The notes below the pieces were generated by a model. It saw only the letters and a list, made by a program, of their open reading frames with translations, did not search any database and was not told the DNA's origin. From the NCBI GenBank assembly GCA_015259305.1, contig JABZGO010000089.1, positions 1 through 6,980 of the forward strand: a DNA stretch of 6,980 nucleotides, given 5' to 3'. The DNA is from Alloprevotella tannerae. GTDB lineage: Bacteria > Bacteroidota > Bacteroidia > Bacteroidales > Bacteroidaceae. Shown here in pieces: positions 1 through 6,699 of the stretch. The number at the start of each line of letters is the position of its first letter. Positions within the stretch are counted from its first letter, which is position 1. A program made the translations under genes and the position numbers.

Positions 1-29
1 AAAGGAGGCAACGCGCGGCTGACTCCTTT
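1..29 (-). terminator. Candidate terminator hairpin downstream of tRNA-His
   Basis: A perfect 7-bp inverted repeat, AAAGGAG at 1-7 and CTCCTTT at 23-29, flanks a 15-nt GC-rich loop. It begins a few bases past the 3' end of the minus-strand tRNA, where a terminator would be expected. The minus-strand copy ends in TTT, but any longer U-tract would lie outside the window, so the call is provisional. Confidence 0.4.
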
Positions 30-34
30 AGAAG

Positions 35-109
35 GGTGCAAGATGGGACTCGAACCCACGACATTCAGAACCACAATCTGACGCTCTAACCAACTGAACT
101 ACATGCACC
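35..109 (-). tRNA. tRNA-His (anticodon GTG)
   Basis: Read on the minus strand this folds as a complete cloverleaf. The D-arm contains GTTCAGTTGGTTAGAGC, the anticodon stem is TCAGA/TCTGA around the loop TTGTGGT (anticodon GTG at 72-74), and the T-arm is GTGGG-TTCGAGT-CCCAT. The base before the acceptor stem is G (position 109) and the discriminator base is C (position 35), which gives the extra G-1:C73 pair that identifies bacterial tRNA-His. The 3' CCA is not encoded; the genome reads CCT there, so CCA must be added enzymatically. Acceptor pair 6:67 is T opposite T, an unusual mismatch in an otherwise paired stem. It decodes CAU/CAC histidine codons. A well-matched Bacteroidota promoter lies upstream, so it is probably its own transcription unit. 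Confidence 0.95.
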
Positions 110-140
110 ATAATAACTCTTCCCGCTTGGAAAAGTAGTG

Positions 141-171
141 CAAAGATACTGGTTTTTCCGTTTTGCGCAAA
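141..171 (-). promoter_or_regulatory. Bacteroidota-type promoter for tRNA-His
   Basis: On the minus strand TTTG (168-171) is followed after 19 bp by TATCTTTG (141-148). This matches the Bacteroidota housekeeping consensus of TTTG at -33 and TAnnTTTG at -7 with 19-21 bp spacing. Transcription would start near 135, about 25 nt before the tRNA 5' end at 109. This is the best promoter match in the window. Confidence 0.75.
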
Positions 172-276
172 CTATTTCTTAAAAAAATCTGTGCAGGAAG
201 GAGAATTTTACGACAGAAAGCCATCGTATGCCGGCAAAATGCGGGGTGCAGGCGGTTGCCGACAGTAGCAAAGCAT

Positions 277-319
277 GAAAGAACAAAGCCACGGCTGAAT
301 CCTTGCGGATGCCGTGGCT
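277..319 (-). terminator. Rho-independent terminator of rplS
   Basis: A 9-bp perfect stem (287-295 with 311-319, AGCCACGGC/GCCGTGGCT) is extended inward by an ATCC/GGAT pairing (299-302 with 307-310) across a small bulge. On the minus strand it is followed directly by a U-rich tail, TTTGTTCTTT. It sits 24 bp past the rplS stop codon and separates rplS from the tRNA-His unit. Confidence 0.85.
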
Positions 320-342
320 TGTATAATCGTAGTTGGAAACTT

Positions 343-714
343 TTATTTCTTAACGTCTGAAAGGTTGACGCGCTTTTCGCGGATACGAGCCTTCTTACCT
401 GTAAGTTTGCGGAGATAGTAGAGTTTCGCGCGGCGAACTTTACCAATCTTGTTAACTTCGATGCTGTCAATGCTGGGAGAGTCCATCGGGAAAATACGCT
501 CTACACCTACCGTGCCTGACATTTTGCGAACGGTAAAGCGCTTCTTGTCGCCGTGACCTTTGATTTTGATAACAACACCGCGATACAACTGAATACGCTC
601 CTTGTTACCCTCGACAATTTTGTATGCTACGGTAATCGTGTCGCCGGCTTTGAAAGTCGGCCTTTCTTGCTGCGTAGCAAAAGCTTCTTCTGCAACTTTA
701 ATTAAATCGACCAT
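343..714 (-). CDS. rplS: 50S ribosomal protein L19
   Basis: This 123-residue protein is ribosomal protein L19, a component of the large subunit near the 30S-50S interface. Recognisable conserved segments are the N-terminal helix, [20 protein letters not shown], the block [27 protein letters not shown], and the basic C-terminal part [20 protein letters not shown]. The start is placed at the ATG at 712-714 because L19 homologues begin with a short M-(V)-DLIK segment. The frame stays open for 31 more codons upstream, but those have no family resemblance. There is no Shine-Dalgarno sequence; the 20 bases before the ATG are A/C-rich, as is usual in Bacteroidota. The length is slightly above the typical ~115 residues because of a short C-terminal extension ending VNLSDVKK. 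It is monocistronic as seen here, with a promoter upstream and a strong terminator downstream, and is not in the rpsP-rimM-trmD-rplS cluster known from many other bacteria. Confidence 0.97.
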   Translation of the reverse strand: MVDLIKVAEEAFATQQERPTFKAGDTITVAYKIVEGNKERIQLYRGVVIKIKGHGDKKRFTVRKMSGTVGVERIFPMDSPSIDSIEVNKIGKVRRAKLYYLRKLTGKKARIREKRVNLSDVKK

Positions 715-804
715 TGTTTTAGTGGTTTTGTTTGTTGATATGTCGGTTCCACACGTCGTGTCCGGCCACTTTGATTCCGGATAGGGGGCGCGGGAAAAGC
801 GGTG

Positions 805-836
805 CAAAAATACGAATTTCGTTGAGAATAGGGAAA
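805..836 (-). promoter_or_regulatory. Probable rplS promoter
   Basis: On the minus strand TATTTTTG (805-812) fits the TAnnTTTG -7 element, and TTTC (833-836) lies 20 bp further upstream as an imperfect -33 element. A start near 799 would give a leader of about 85 nt before the rplS ATG, long enough for leader regulation, though I see no specific structure there. Confidence 0.5.
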
Positions 837-908
837 TTTTTAGCGATTTATTCTTCTGCCGGGGTGAATTTCTGCGCCGATTCGAGGCGGGCGCGTTCGG
901 CCTTGATG

Positions 909-941
909 CAGCAAGGAGCGCCTCGCAGACGCCCCTTGCTG
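909..941 (-). terminator. 3' hairpin after the outer-membrane protein gene
   Basis: A 12-bp inverted repeat (909-920 with 930-941) starts 32 bp past the stop of the outer-membrane gene. On the plus strand it has an A/C mismatch, but on the minus strand this becomes a G-U pair, giving an uninterrupted stem around a 9-nt loop. That favours function in the minus-strand transcript. The usual U-tract is missing: the next bases are CATCAAGG. It may therefore be a 3'-end stabilising hairpin or a weak terminator. Confidence 0.5.
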
Positions 942-972
942 TATATGTTATGTCAGTAGTTTGCCGGCAGGA

Positions 973-3900
973 TCAATGGCGATGACCGCCGCCAAATCCA
1001 CCTGAAGGTCGGTCGGGGAATTCACCGCGCCGATGATCACCTGCACCCCTTTCGCGACTACCTACCTTGCCATTTAAGATATTGAGGCGGTAACTGAGAT
1101 TAAGCATGAAGTAGGCGTTGATGGCATTGGTCCACGAATCGCGCCGCATCTGAGCTGTGACGCTCCGACTCACGTTGCTCTGCTGATGTAGCAGGTCATA
1201 GAAACGAACGCTTAAGGTCAAGGACTTATCATGTAAGAAGCCTTGCGCGATTTGCGCGTTCCACAACAATTCGTTTGTGTTCATCGCGCGATCTGCATAG
1301 CCGCGACGGCTGCTCATCTGAACATCGGTAGCAATCGTCATACCCCAAGGCAATGAGAGATTGCCCGAAAGGCCGTAAGCATACTGCCAAGCGTTGAGGT
1401 TGCCGGCAGATTGGAGCGAATTGCGCGTATGTTCGTAGTCGATAGAAGCAAGAAGGCCGACATCAAAGAAGGAAGCGCGATACGTAAGGTTGAGGTCCTC
1501 GCGTAGATCTAAGCTCCGAGCGGAATTTTTTATGGCCGGCGTGGAGTCGAACACACTATTATAATAGGATGCACGCGGGTTGGCTTTGAGAGAAGCAGCC
1601 GGACGCAACAATGATTGGAACAATACGGGCGCTAAAGTGGGCGAACTGATGCGACTAATGAAGCCCACGTCGTTGCGGAATTGGAAGTCGGTGTTAGTAC
1701 TCAAAGAGAATTGCTTATTCTTACCAAAACTAAAGTTGTAGATAAACGTACCATCTAAATCCCAATTGCCGTTGATGTTCTCCGGGCGCGAATATCGCAC
1801 CCCCGTAGCATCGTTGTAGATGACGCGTGTACTGATGGAATTGGTCGTATGTGCAAAGGCAAGGTGGGCCATAATACCGGCTTGGCGGGCCGGATTATAA
1901 CCATAGTAGGACGCACGCAAGCTATTGGTCCAAGAAGGCTTGAGTCCGGGGTTACCCATCGAGATATTGAGCGGGTCAGAATTGTCGACGACGTCGAGCA
2001 GATTGGTCATCGAAGGCTGGCCGGCAGTGCCGCGATAACGAATGTCGAGAGAATTGGTCTTGGACATGCGGTAGCGGAAGCGCAAAGTCGGAGAGACATT
2101 AAAAACAGAGCGCGTTATGAGGGTATCGATCTGACTTGGACGGGTGTATTGCATCTTCGTGCGCTGCGGATTGAAGGAAAGGCCGGCGTTGAAGCGAATT
2201 GCCTTCGTATCATATCGTATATCGAAGTCTACTCTGTTGTTGAAATAGCGATAGGTAGCGTATTGGCTGTTGTCTAAATCGCGCACAGTTTCCAAAATCT
2301 GCGCATCGGTCGGCAAAGTTCCAAGGCGGGGATAAGCTGCAGAGTTGCCGTATGTCAGCGGATCGAGCCTATCTAAATCGTACAGCGACCTGCGGCCGTC
2401 TTGATACTTATAAGAATACTCGTAACGCAACTGGGCGTACCAATTCTTACCCAAAGGCTCTACGTAACCAAGACGAGCGCTATAACCATAGCTCTCGGAT
2501 GGCGAAGTTTCGTATTGGTTGAGAAAACTCGCGGGCTTTCCGGTATAATAGTTAATGTCTGAAACGTTGAATCGCTTGTTGTTGGCGTGCGTATATTCAC
2601 CATTCAAGCGCAAATTCACGTTGCGGCCTTTTTTACCAAAACGCCGAACGAGATGAAGCTCAAGATTGGCGGAATTTGTATTGCCGTGGCTGAACGTCTC
2701 CGCAAGATTACGGTTGACAGCGATAGGCGTAAGCAGCGTATTATGCACGCTAAAGATAGAATCGAGCGGATTCTCGACGCCGGCGAAAGTATAAGGATTT
2801 TGATTGAACGTTGCCGAGCGCGATTTCCCGTTGTTGCGGGTTGCATTATGACTAAAGCCGGGTTCTATACCAATAAACGTCAGCGAATCCGGATTCCAAC
2901 GCAGCTCAGCATTGGCCCAAAAGCTATTCGTATGGCTATAGCTGCGCTGATTTCCGTTCGCGAAAGAGCCGGTTCCGCCCGAAGTCAGGAAATTTTCCGT
3001 CGAAGAAATAGAATTTAAATCTACGTCGCGATGCGAATAGCGCACATTTCCTTCTACCTCAAAGTGCCCCGCTTTTTGTTGCTCAATCTTGTTGTCCCAA
3101 TAAAAGTCGAGGCCGATCATTTTCGAGGCCGTCAAGCCCTTATTTCCGCCAAACGAGTGCGGACCGCCGAAGCCCTGATCATTTGTATTGTTCAGGCTGC
3201 TAAAGAGCGATATTCGGCTGTTATCCGTAAAGCGCGTAGCAAACAAACGATCGGAATAGCGCCCTTTATTGCCGACTCCGAGGTCAATATTTGTAATCCA
3301 AGAATCATTGAGCGCTTGCTTTGTCGAAATATCCAGCACCGTCACCTCTTCCCCATCGTCTATGCCCGTCTGTTGAGCATAGTCGCTCTTTTTGTCATAC
3401 GCTTTAATCTTGCCTACGATGTCCGTCGGCAAGTTTTTCATCACCGTTTTGGTATCTCCTTTGAAGAAGTCTTTACCATTGACCAAGAATTGTTTGACCG
3501 TTTTGCCATTCCATCGGATGGTGCCATCGTCGCTCACGCTTACACCCGGCAACTGCTTGACCAGCGCTTCGACGGTCGAGCCTGTCGGCGTGCGATATGC
3601 GGAAGCGTTAAACTGCGTCGTATCTCCAACCTGCTGCATTCGCGCTGCGCGTCCATAGACGATGGCCGCTGCGAGCGTATTCTCTTCCGTCTTCATACTT
3701 ACGATGCCCAAATCAGCCGTTTCGTTGTGATCATTGATCGTAATGTAGCGAAGCGCCTCTTCGTAGCCCGTATAACTAAACCGCACAAGATAACTACCGG
3801 GCTTGTCCATTTGGATTACAAACTGCCCAAGGCTATCAGTCAGCGCACCTCTGACAAAGGCGCTGTCGCTTTGTTGCAAAAGTGAGATCGAAACATAAGG

Positions 3901-4011
3901 GAGTTTGGCCATCGTCTGCCCATTTTCGACCGACCCCTGTACTTGATAGCGCTGCGCCTGCACCGAAAAGAAGGCAGAAAGCAGCAGAAGCAAGGAAGCA
4001 ATTCTTTTCAT
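973..4011 (-). CDS. Outer-membrane beta-barrel protein, TonB-dependent-receptor-like, with carboxypeptidase-regulatory-like N-domain
   Basis: This 1012-residue protein starts with a classic signal peptide (residues 1-20: basic MKR, a run of leucines, then SVQAQ). Residues ~22-110 look like a carboxypeptidase-regulatory-like beta-sandwich (YQVQGSVENG, ALTDSLGQFVIQMDKPGSYLVRFSYTGY in two parts). Residues ~120-230 resemble a TonB plug, with the motifs TVEALVKQLPGV, IRWNGKTVKQFLVNGKDFF and NLPTDIVGKIKAYDKKS. Residues ~240-980 are barrel strands rich in alternating aromatic and polar residues with long Asn/Ser-rich loops. This order matches the Bacteroidota 'outer membrane beta-barrel protein' family related to SusC-type receptors. 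The substrate cannot be told. No SusD-like lipoprotein gene is adjacent, so it is not a standard glycan-utilisation pair. I see no obvious TonB box. The start ATG at 4009-4011 directly precedes the signal peptide. After the last strand (NAYFMLNLSYRLNIL) there is a 32-residue Gly/Arg/His-rich tail ending GGFGGGHRH. Confidence 0.9.
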   Translation of the reverse strand: MKRIASLLLLLSAFFSVQAQRYQVQGSVENGQTMAKLPYVSISLLQQSDSAFVRGALTDSLGQFVIQMDKPGSYLVRFSYTGYEEALRYITINDHNETADLGIVSMKTEENTLAAAIVYGRAARMQQVGDTTQFNASAYRTPTGSTVEALVKQLPGVSVSDDGTIRWNGKTVKQFLVNGKDFFKGDTKTVMKNLPTDIVGKIKAYDKKSDYAQQTGIDDGEEVTVLDISTKQALNDSWITNIDLGVGNKGRYSDRLFATRFTDNSRISLFSSLNNTNDQGFGGPHSFGGNKGLTASKMIGLDFYWDNKIEQQKAGHFEVEGNVRYSHRDVDLNSISSTENFLTSGGTGSFANGNQRSYSHTNSFWANAELRWNPDSLTFIGIEPGFSHNATRNNGKSRSATFNQNPYTFAGVENPLDSIFSVHNTLLTPIAVNRNLAETFSHGNTNSANLELHLVRRFGKKGRNVNLRLNGEYTHANNKRFNVSDINYYTGKPASFLNQYETSPSESYGYSARLGYVEPLGKNWYAQLRYEYSYKYQDGRRSLYDLDRLDPLTYGNSAAYPRLGTLPTDAQILETVRDLDNSQYATYRYFNNRVDFDIRYDTKAIRFNAGLSFNPQRTKMQYTRPSQIDTLITRSVFNVSPTLRFRYRMSKTNSLDIRYRGTAGQPSMTNLLDVVDNSDPLNISMGNPGLKPSWTNSLRASYYGYNPARQAGIMAHLAFAHTTNSISTRVIYNDATGVRYSRPENINGNWDLDGTFIYNFSFGKNKQFSLSTNTDFQFRNDVGFISRISSPTLAPVLFQSLLRPAASLKANPRASYYNSVFDSTPAIKNSARSLDLREDLNLTYRASFFDVGLLASIDYEHTRNSLQSAGNLNAWQYAYGLSGNLSLPWGMTIATDVQMSSRRGYADRAMNTNELLWNAQIAQGFLHDKSLTLSVRFYDLLHQQSNVSRSVTAQMRRDSWTNAINAYFMLNLSYRLNILNGKVGSRERGAGDHRRGEFPDRPSGGFGGGHRH

Positions 4012-4059
4012 TATGACTAATCGAATGTTGCTAAGAGATAGAAGTTCTTGTTAAAGTCG

Positions 4060-4067
4060 CAAATATA
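4060..4067 (-). promoter_or_regulatory. Promoter -7 element of the outer-membrane protein gene
   Basis: On the minus strand the bases read TATATTTG, an exact fit to TAnnTTTG, 48 bp before the ATG at 4011. No TTTG is found at the expected 19-21 bp further upstream, so the -33 part is weak or absent, which could mean that an activator or alternative sigma factor is involved. The call rests on one motif and its position. Confidence 0.5.
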
Positions 4068-4191
4068 CAAAACTTTCCACAAACAGCGGTTTTTTAGCAA
4101 GAAATACGTCGCAACAACGCAAAGTGAGCACGGAAGGAAAATCTTTCATCGTTTTTCTTATCAAAAACTTCATAGCGCCGAAAAAAACTCG

Positions 4192-4199
4192 TATCTTCG
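4192..4199 (+). promoter_or_regulatory. Probable promoter of the ATPase-DUF4435 operon
   Basis: The bases TATCTTCG, preceded by a run of seven A residues, match TAnnTTTG at seven of eight positions. A start near 4206 would give a leader of about 80 nt. No clear -33 TTTG is present. The motif lies in the divergent gap and inside an open upstream frame extension of the ATPase, which supports starting the protein at 4285. Confidence 0.4.
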
Positions 4200-4284
4200 C
4201 TTTGAGGGCTTGCAAGCCGGCTTTGAACCTTCAAAGTCAAACATTGAAGAGCCATTTACCCACGATTCTGCAACACGATCTATT

Positions 4285-5124
4285 ATGAAATACGCCGAAT
4301 ACATTAATAAAGTTGAGATCACAAGCCTCTGGAGCGGCAGGAAGCACATTGCCTGGACCTTGCATCCTGATGTAAACGTCCTAAGCGGGAGAAACGGCGA
4401 AGGAAAAACCACTATTCTTAACAAACTCGTACATTATTTGCGCGACGTGCCGCAAACGGGCGAACTACAACACGTCACGCGACAAGGCGTGCGCATTGAT
4501 TTCCATCCGCAAGATGCCGATTGCGTACGCTATGACCTGATTCGCAGTTTCGATCGCCGGATCGTCCAGAGCGAGGCGCTCTCTAAGATCACCGACCAAA
4601 AGCTGTGGACCGAGCTCGATTGGCAATTATATCTCTTGCAGCGGCGTTATCTCGACTACCAAGTCAACGTGGGCAACCGCATGATAGCTTTGCTCACCAA
4701 GGGCAGCCCCGAAGCGCGCCAAGAGGCTGAAGAAGCCGCAAAGATCAAGACGCGCTTCCAAGACATGATTGATGATTTGTTTGCAGAAACGGGAAAAACG
4801 ATAGACCGACAAAGCAACGAACTACAATTTCAGCAATACGATGAGACGCTCTCGCCCTACGTCTTATCCAGTGGCGAAAAGCAGATCCTGCTCATCCTCT
4901 TAACGGCCCTGACGGAGGACCGCCAACCCTACGTGTTCTTTATGGACGAACCCGAGGCCAGTTTACACTTCGAGTGGCAAAAGCAATTGATCTCCCTCGT
5001 ACGCGAACTAAATCCGCGAGCGCAGATTATCCTGACCACACACTCGCCCGCCGTGATCATGGATGGTTGGCAAGACGCCGTCACGGAAGTATCCGACATT
5101 ACGCTCAACGGACATAAGCATTAA
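4285..5124 (+). CDS. Compact ABC/AAA-type ATPase (OLD/AriA-like), first gene of a two-gene unit
   Basis: This 279-residue protein carries a full ABC-type nucleotide-binding set. The Walker A is GRNGEGKTT (35-43), the signature is LSSGEKQ (194-200), the Walker B is YVFFMDEPE (216-224, acidic D221/E222), the D-loop is SLH (226-228) and the switch histidine is in TTHSP (251-255). The order and the charged helical insert (~95-185) resemble the RecF/SMC-like ATPases of OLD, AriA and Septu PtuA type; there is no transmembrane segment, so it is not a transporter subunit. The start is chosen at 4285 because the family begins just before the first beta strand (INKVEITSLW). The frame runs open upstream to an ATG at 4048, but those 79 residues have no domain character and overlap promoter-like sequence. 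There is no Shine-Dalgarno sequence. The stop is 44 bp before the DUF4435 gene, which suggests that the two are co-transcribed and that their products work together. It is shorter than the AriA proteins I know of, so the PARIS link is inference. Confidence 0.88.
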   Translation: MKYAEYINKVEITSLWSGRKHIAWTLHPDVNVLSGRNGEGKTTILNKLVHYLRDVPQTGELQHVTRQGVRIDFHPQDADCVRYDLIRSFDRRIVQSEALSKITDQKLWTELDWQLYLLQRRYLDYQVNVGNRMIALLTKGSPEARQEAEEAAKIKTRFQDMIDDLFAETGKTIDRQSNELQFQQYDETLSPYVLSSGEKQILLILLTALTEDRQPYVFFMDEPEASLHFEWQKQLISLVRELNPRAQIILTTHSPAVIMDGWQDAVTEVSDITLNGHKH

Positions 5125-5168
5125 CAACCCCATCACCACGTCCTGTTACTCCTCTTACTGAATGCTTT

Positions 5169-6251
5169 ATGGCCAAACGTCTTTCGCGCAATCTTAATTC
5201 CGACTACATTGCTGCAATGAATCAGCTCGACGGGAAGCATCGCCGGCGCAGGATCATTGCTTATGTCGAAAGTTTCGACGATGTCAGTTTCTGGCGAAAT
5301 CTGCTCCAGCCGCTCGAGAGCGAGCATTATTATTTTGAGATTATGCTCCCCTCGCGCTCCTCTTTGCGCAAGGGCAAGAAGACCGTACTGCAAAACGAGC
5401 TGGGGTCGCAATTGGGTAAGTATATGATAGCCTGCGTCGATGCCGACTATGATTATGCCCTGCAGGGCGCAACGCTCACCTCAAGAATCCTGTGTACCAA
5501 TCCTTATGTCTTTCATACCTACGTCTATGCTATTGAAAACTATCAGTGTTACGCCCCTTCGCTCCACGCAGCTTGCGTTATGGCCACACTCAACGACCAC
5601 CATCTCTTCGACTTCGAGGCTTTCCTGACCGACTATTCACGGGCTATTTATCCCTTGTTCGTATGGAGCATCTGGTGCTATCGCACCGGCCGGTATCCAC
5701 AGTTTTCGATGCTTGATTTCTATCACATCGTGATGCTCACGCAGCTCGACTACTTTCACCCCGAGCGCACGATCGCCTCACTACGTCGCAGAGTCAACGC
5801 AAAAATAGCCCGCTTGCAGCAGCAGTTTCCCGAAGCAAAATCCACCTACAAACCATTATCTGAGGAGTTGGAGCGCTTAGGCTTAGACGAAGACCATACA
5901 TATTTATATATGCGTGGCCACGATTTGTTTGAAGGTGTTGTTGCGCCACTCTTGCAAGGCATTTGCGACACACTACGCAAGGAGCGGGAGCGCGAAATCC
6001 ACCGTTTGGCCGTACATTATACGCAAGAGCAAAACGAACTCGCCGGTTATCGCCACAGCATCCTCCCGATTGAAGATGTGCTGAGGCGACAGGCGGGCTA
6101 TACGACTTGCCCGGCTTACCTCCGTGTGCAAGCCGACGTGCGCCGTTTCTTGCAATCCATCGCGCCGACACCTCTACAGCCTGCTGAGGCTCAATCGGCG
6201 CCGACCGCTGCAGATTTCCCGCCTTCAGGCAATCAATCGAACAAGTCTTAG
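5169..6251 (+). CDS. DUF4435 protein with TOPRIM-like acidic residues (AriB/OLD-nuclease-like), partner of the ATPase
   Basis: This 360-residue protein matches my knowledge of the DUF4435 family. After a basic N-terminus (MAKRLSRNLN) comes a strand with a conserved acidic residue, IIAYVESFDD (29-38, E34). A second strand ends in a D-x-D motif, MIACVDADYDY (86-96, D91/D93), followed by the family hallmark YAIENYQCY (120-128, E123). Glu followed later by DxD is the metal-binding pattern of TOPRIM folds, as in OLD-family nucleases and the AriB effector of PARIS. Residues ~160-173 are aromatic and hydrophobic (IYPLFVWSIWCY). Residues ~200-330 are mostly charged helices with a YLYMRGHDLFEG segment. 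The last 30 residues are a Pro/Ala/Ser-rich, probably disordered tail. It likely forms a complex with, or is controlled by, the ATPase encoded 44 bp upstream. Nuclease activity and any target are inferred. A non-defence role is also possible, since I recall similar pairs in many Bacteroidales genomes. Confidence 0.85.
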   Translation: MAKRLSRNLNSDYIAAMNQLDGKHRRRRIIAYVESFDDVSFWRNLLQPLESEHYYFEIMLPSRSSLRKGKKTVLQNELGSQLGKYMIACVDADYDYALQGATLTSRILCTNPYVFHTYVYAIENYQCYAPSLHAACVMATLNDHHLFDFEAFLTDYSRAIYPLFVWSIWCYRTGRYPQFSMLDFYHIVMLTQLDYFHPERTIASLRRRVNAKIARLQQQFPEAKSTYKPLSEELERLGLDEDHTYLYMRGHDLFEGVVAPLLQGICDTLRKEREREIHRLAVHYTQEQNELAGYRHSILPIEDVLRRQAGYTTCPAYLRVQADVRRFLQSIAPTPLQPAEAQSAPTAADFPPSGNQSNKS

Positions 6252-6382
6252 GCCTGCCTACCGACAAAGCCGATCCACACACTCCCCTCCCCGACCCAAT
6301 CGAGTAAGAGGCTGCCCCGATGGGCGAATCCTACGCTTGGCGGCACTATCGCGAAGTGTCATCACTTTCCAACAAAACACGA

Positions 6383-6406
6383 ACGGCCTAGGCTTCCGTC
6401 TTTTTT
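6383..6406 (+). terminator. Weak terminator candidate after the DUF4435 gene
   Basis: A short stem, ACGG (6383-6386) with CCGT (6396-6399), is followed by C and six T residues (6401-6406) on the plus strand, 131 bp past the DUF4435 stop. The T-run is good but the stem is only 4 bp, so this is a tentative call. No better plus-strand terminator is visible between 6252 and 6500. Confidence 0.3.
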
Positions 6407-6499
6407 AGGGAAGCTGCCAACTGATTTTCAACGTACAACATTTCCATTTTATACCGCTGCACATCATCATTGACCACGCGAAAAGTTGGCGCACGCAGT

Positions 6500-6587
6500 T
6501 TTTTTCTCACGATAAAAAAGGCTTCACCTCGTGAGAAAAAAGGTTTGCGCTCACGACAAAAAAGGTTTGCGCTCGTGATAGAAAACC
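6500..6587. repeat. Tandem 22-bp units with alternating TCACGA/TCGTGA heads
   Basis: Four contiguous units start at 6507, 6529, 6551 and 6573, exactly 22 bp apart; the fourth decays after ~15 bp. Each starts with TCACGA or TCGTGA in strict alternation, then one variable base, an A-rich run, and GG(T/C)TTGCGC-like bases. Units two and three differ only in the head and the base after it. Because the two heads are reverse complements, each neighbouring pair also forms an inverted repeat. The first pair extends to a perfect 13-bp palindrome arm (6500-6512 with 6529-6541). The function is unknown. A 22-bp period is about two helical turns, so protein binding sites on one face of DNA are possible. 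A multicopy intergenic repeat family is an equally plausible reading. Confidence 0.75.
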
Positions 6588-6654
6588 TGCAGAGCCGATC
6601 TTTGCACCACCAAAAGCCAAAGGTGCGCACGTACAGATCAAAGCGGCGCGACAC

Positions 6655-6699
6655 AAGAACAAAGCAGCGACCTACATTTTCACTGAAACGTAGGCCGCT
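6655..6699 (-). terminator. Rho-independent terminator of the sugar-kinase gene
   Basis: A 10-bp stem (6666-6675 with 6690-6699) has an A/C mismatch on the plus strand but a G-U pair on the minus strand, so it is uninterrupted only in the minus-strand RNA. It is followed there by the U-rich tail GCTTTGTTCTTG. The tail shares GCTTTGTTCTT with the rplS terminator. It lies 129 bp past the stop of the kinase gene entering from the right. Confidence 0.65.

Noticed and set aside
715..807. 31-codon extension of rplS upstream of the chosen ATG
   Set aside because: The added residues do not resemble L19, and the probable promoter at 805-836 would leave no room for a leader; L19 proteins start with the M-(V)-DLIK segment.
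3031..3885. 284-residue plus-strand open frame opposite the outer-membrane gene
   Set aside because: It lies entirely antisense to a convincing secreted barrel protein, and its translation is Arg/Ile-rich with no recognisable domain; other plus-strand frames in this gene behave the same way.
973..4011. SusC partner of a polysaccharide-utilisation locus
   Set aside because: No SusD-like lipoprotein, glycoside hydrolase or sensor gene is next to it; neighbours are rplS and the divergent ATPase operon.
4048..4284. 79-codon in-frame N-terminal extension of the ATPase
   Set aside because: The extra residues are rich in Lys, Phe and Ser with no domain character, overlap a promoter-like TATCTTCG element and the -7 element of the divergent gene, and precede the natural ATPase start just before its first strand.
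6500..6587. CRISPR array
   Set aside because: The units are contiguous with a 22-bp period and no unique spacers, and no cas genes are visible.
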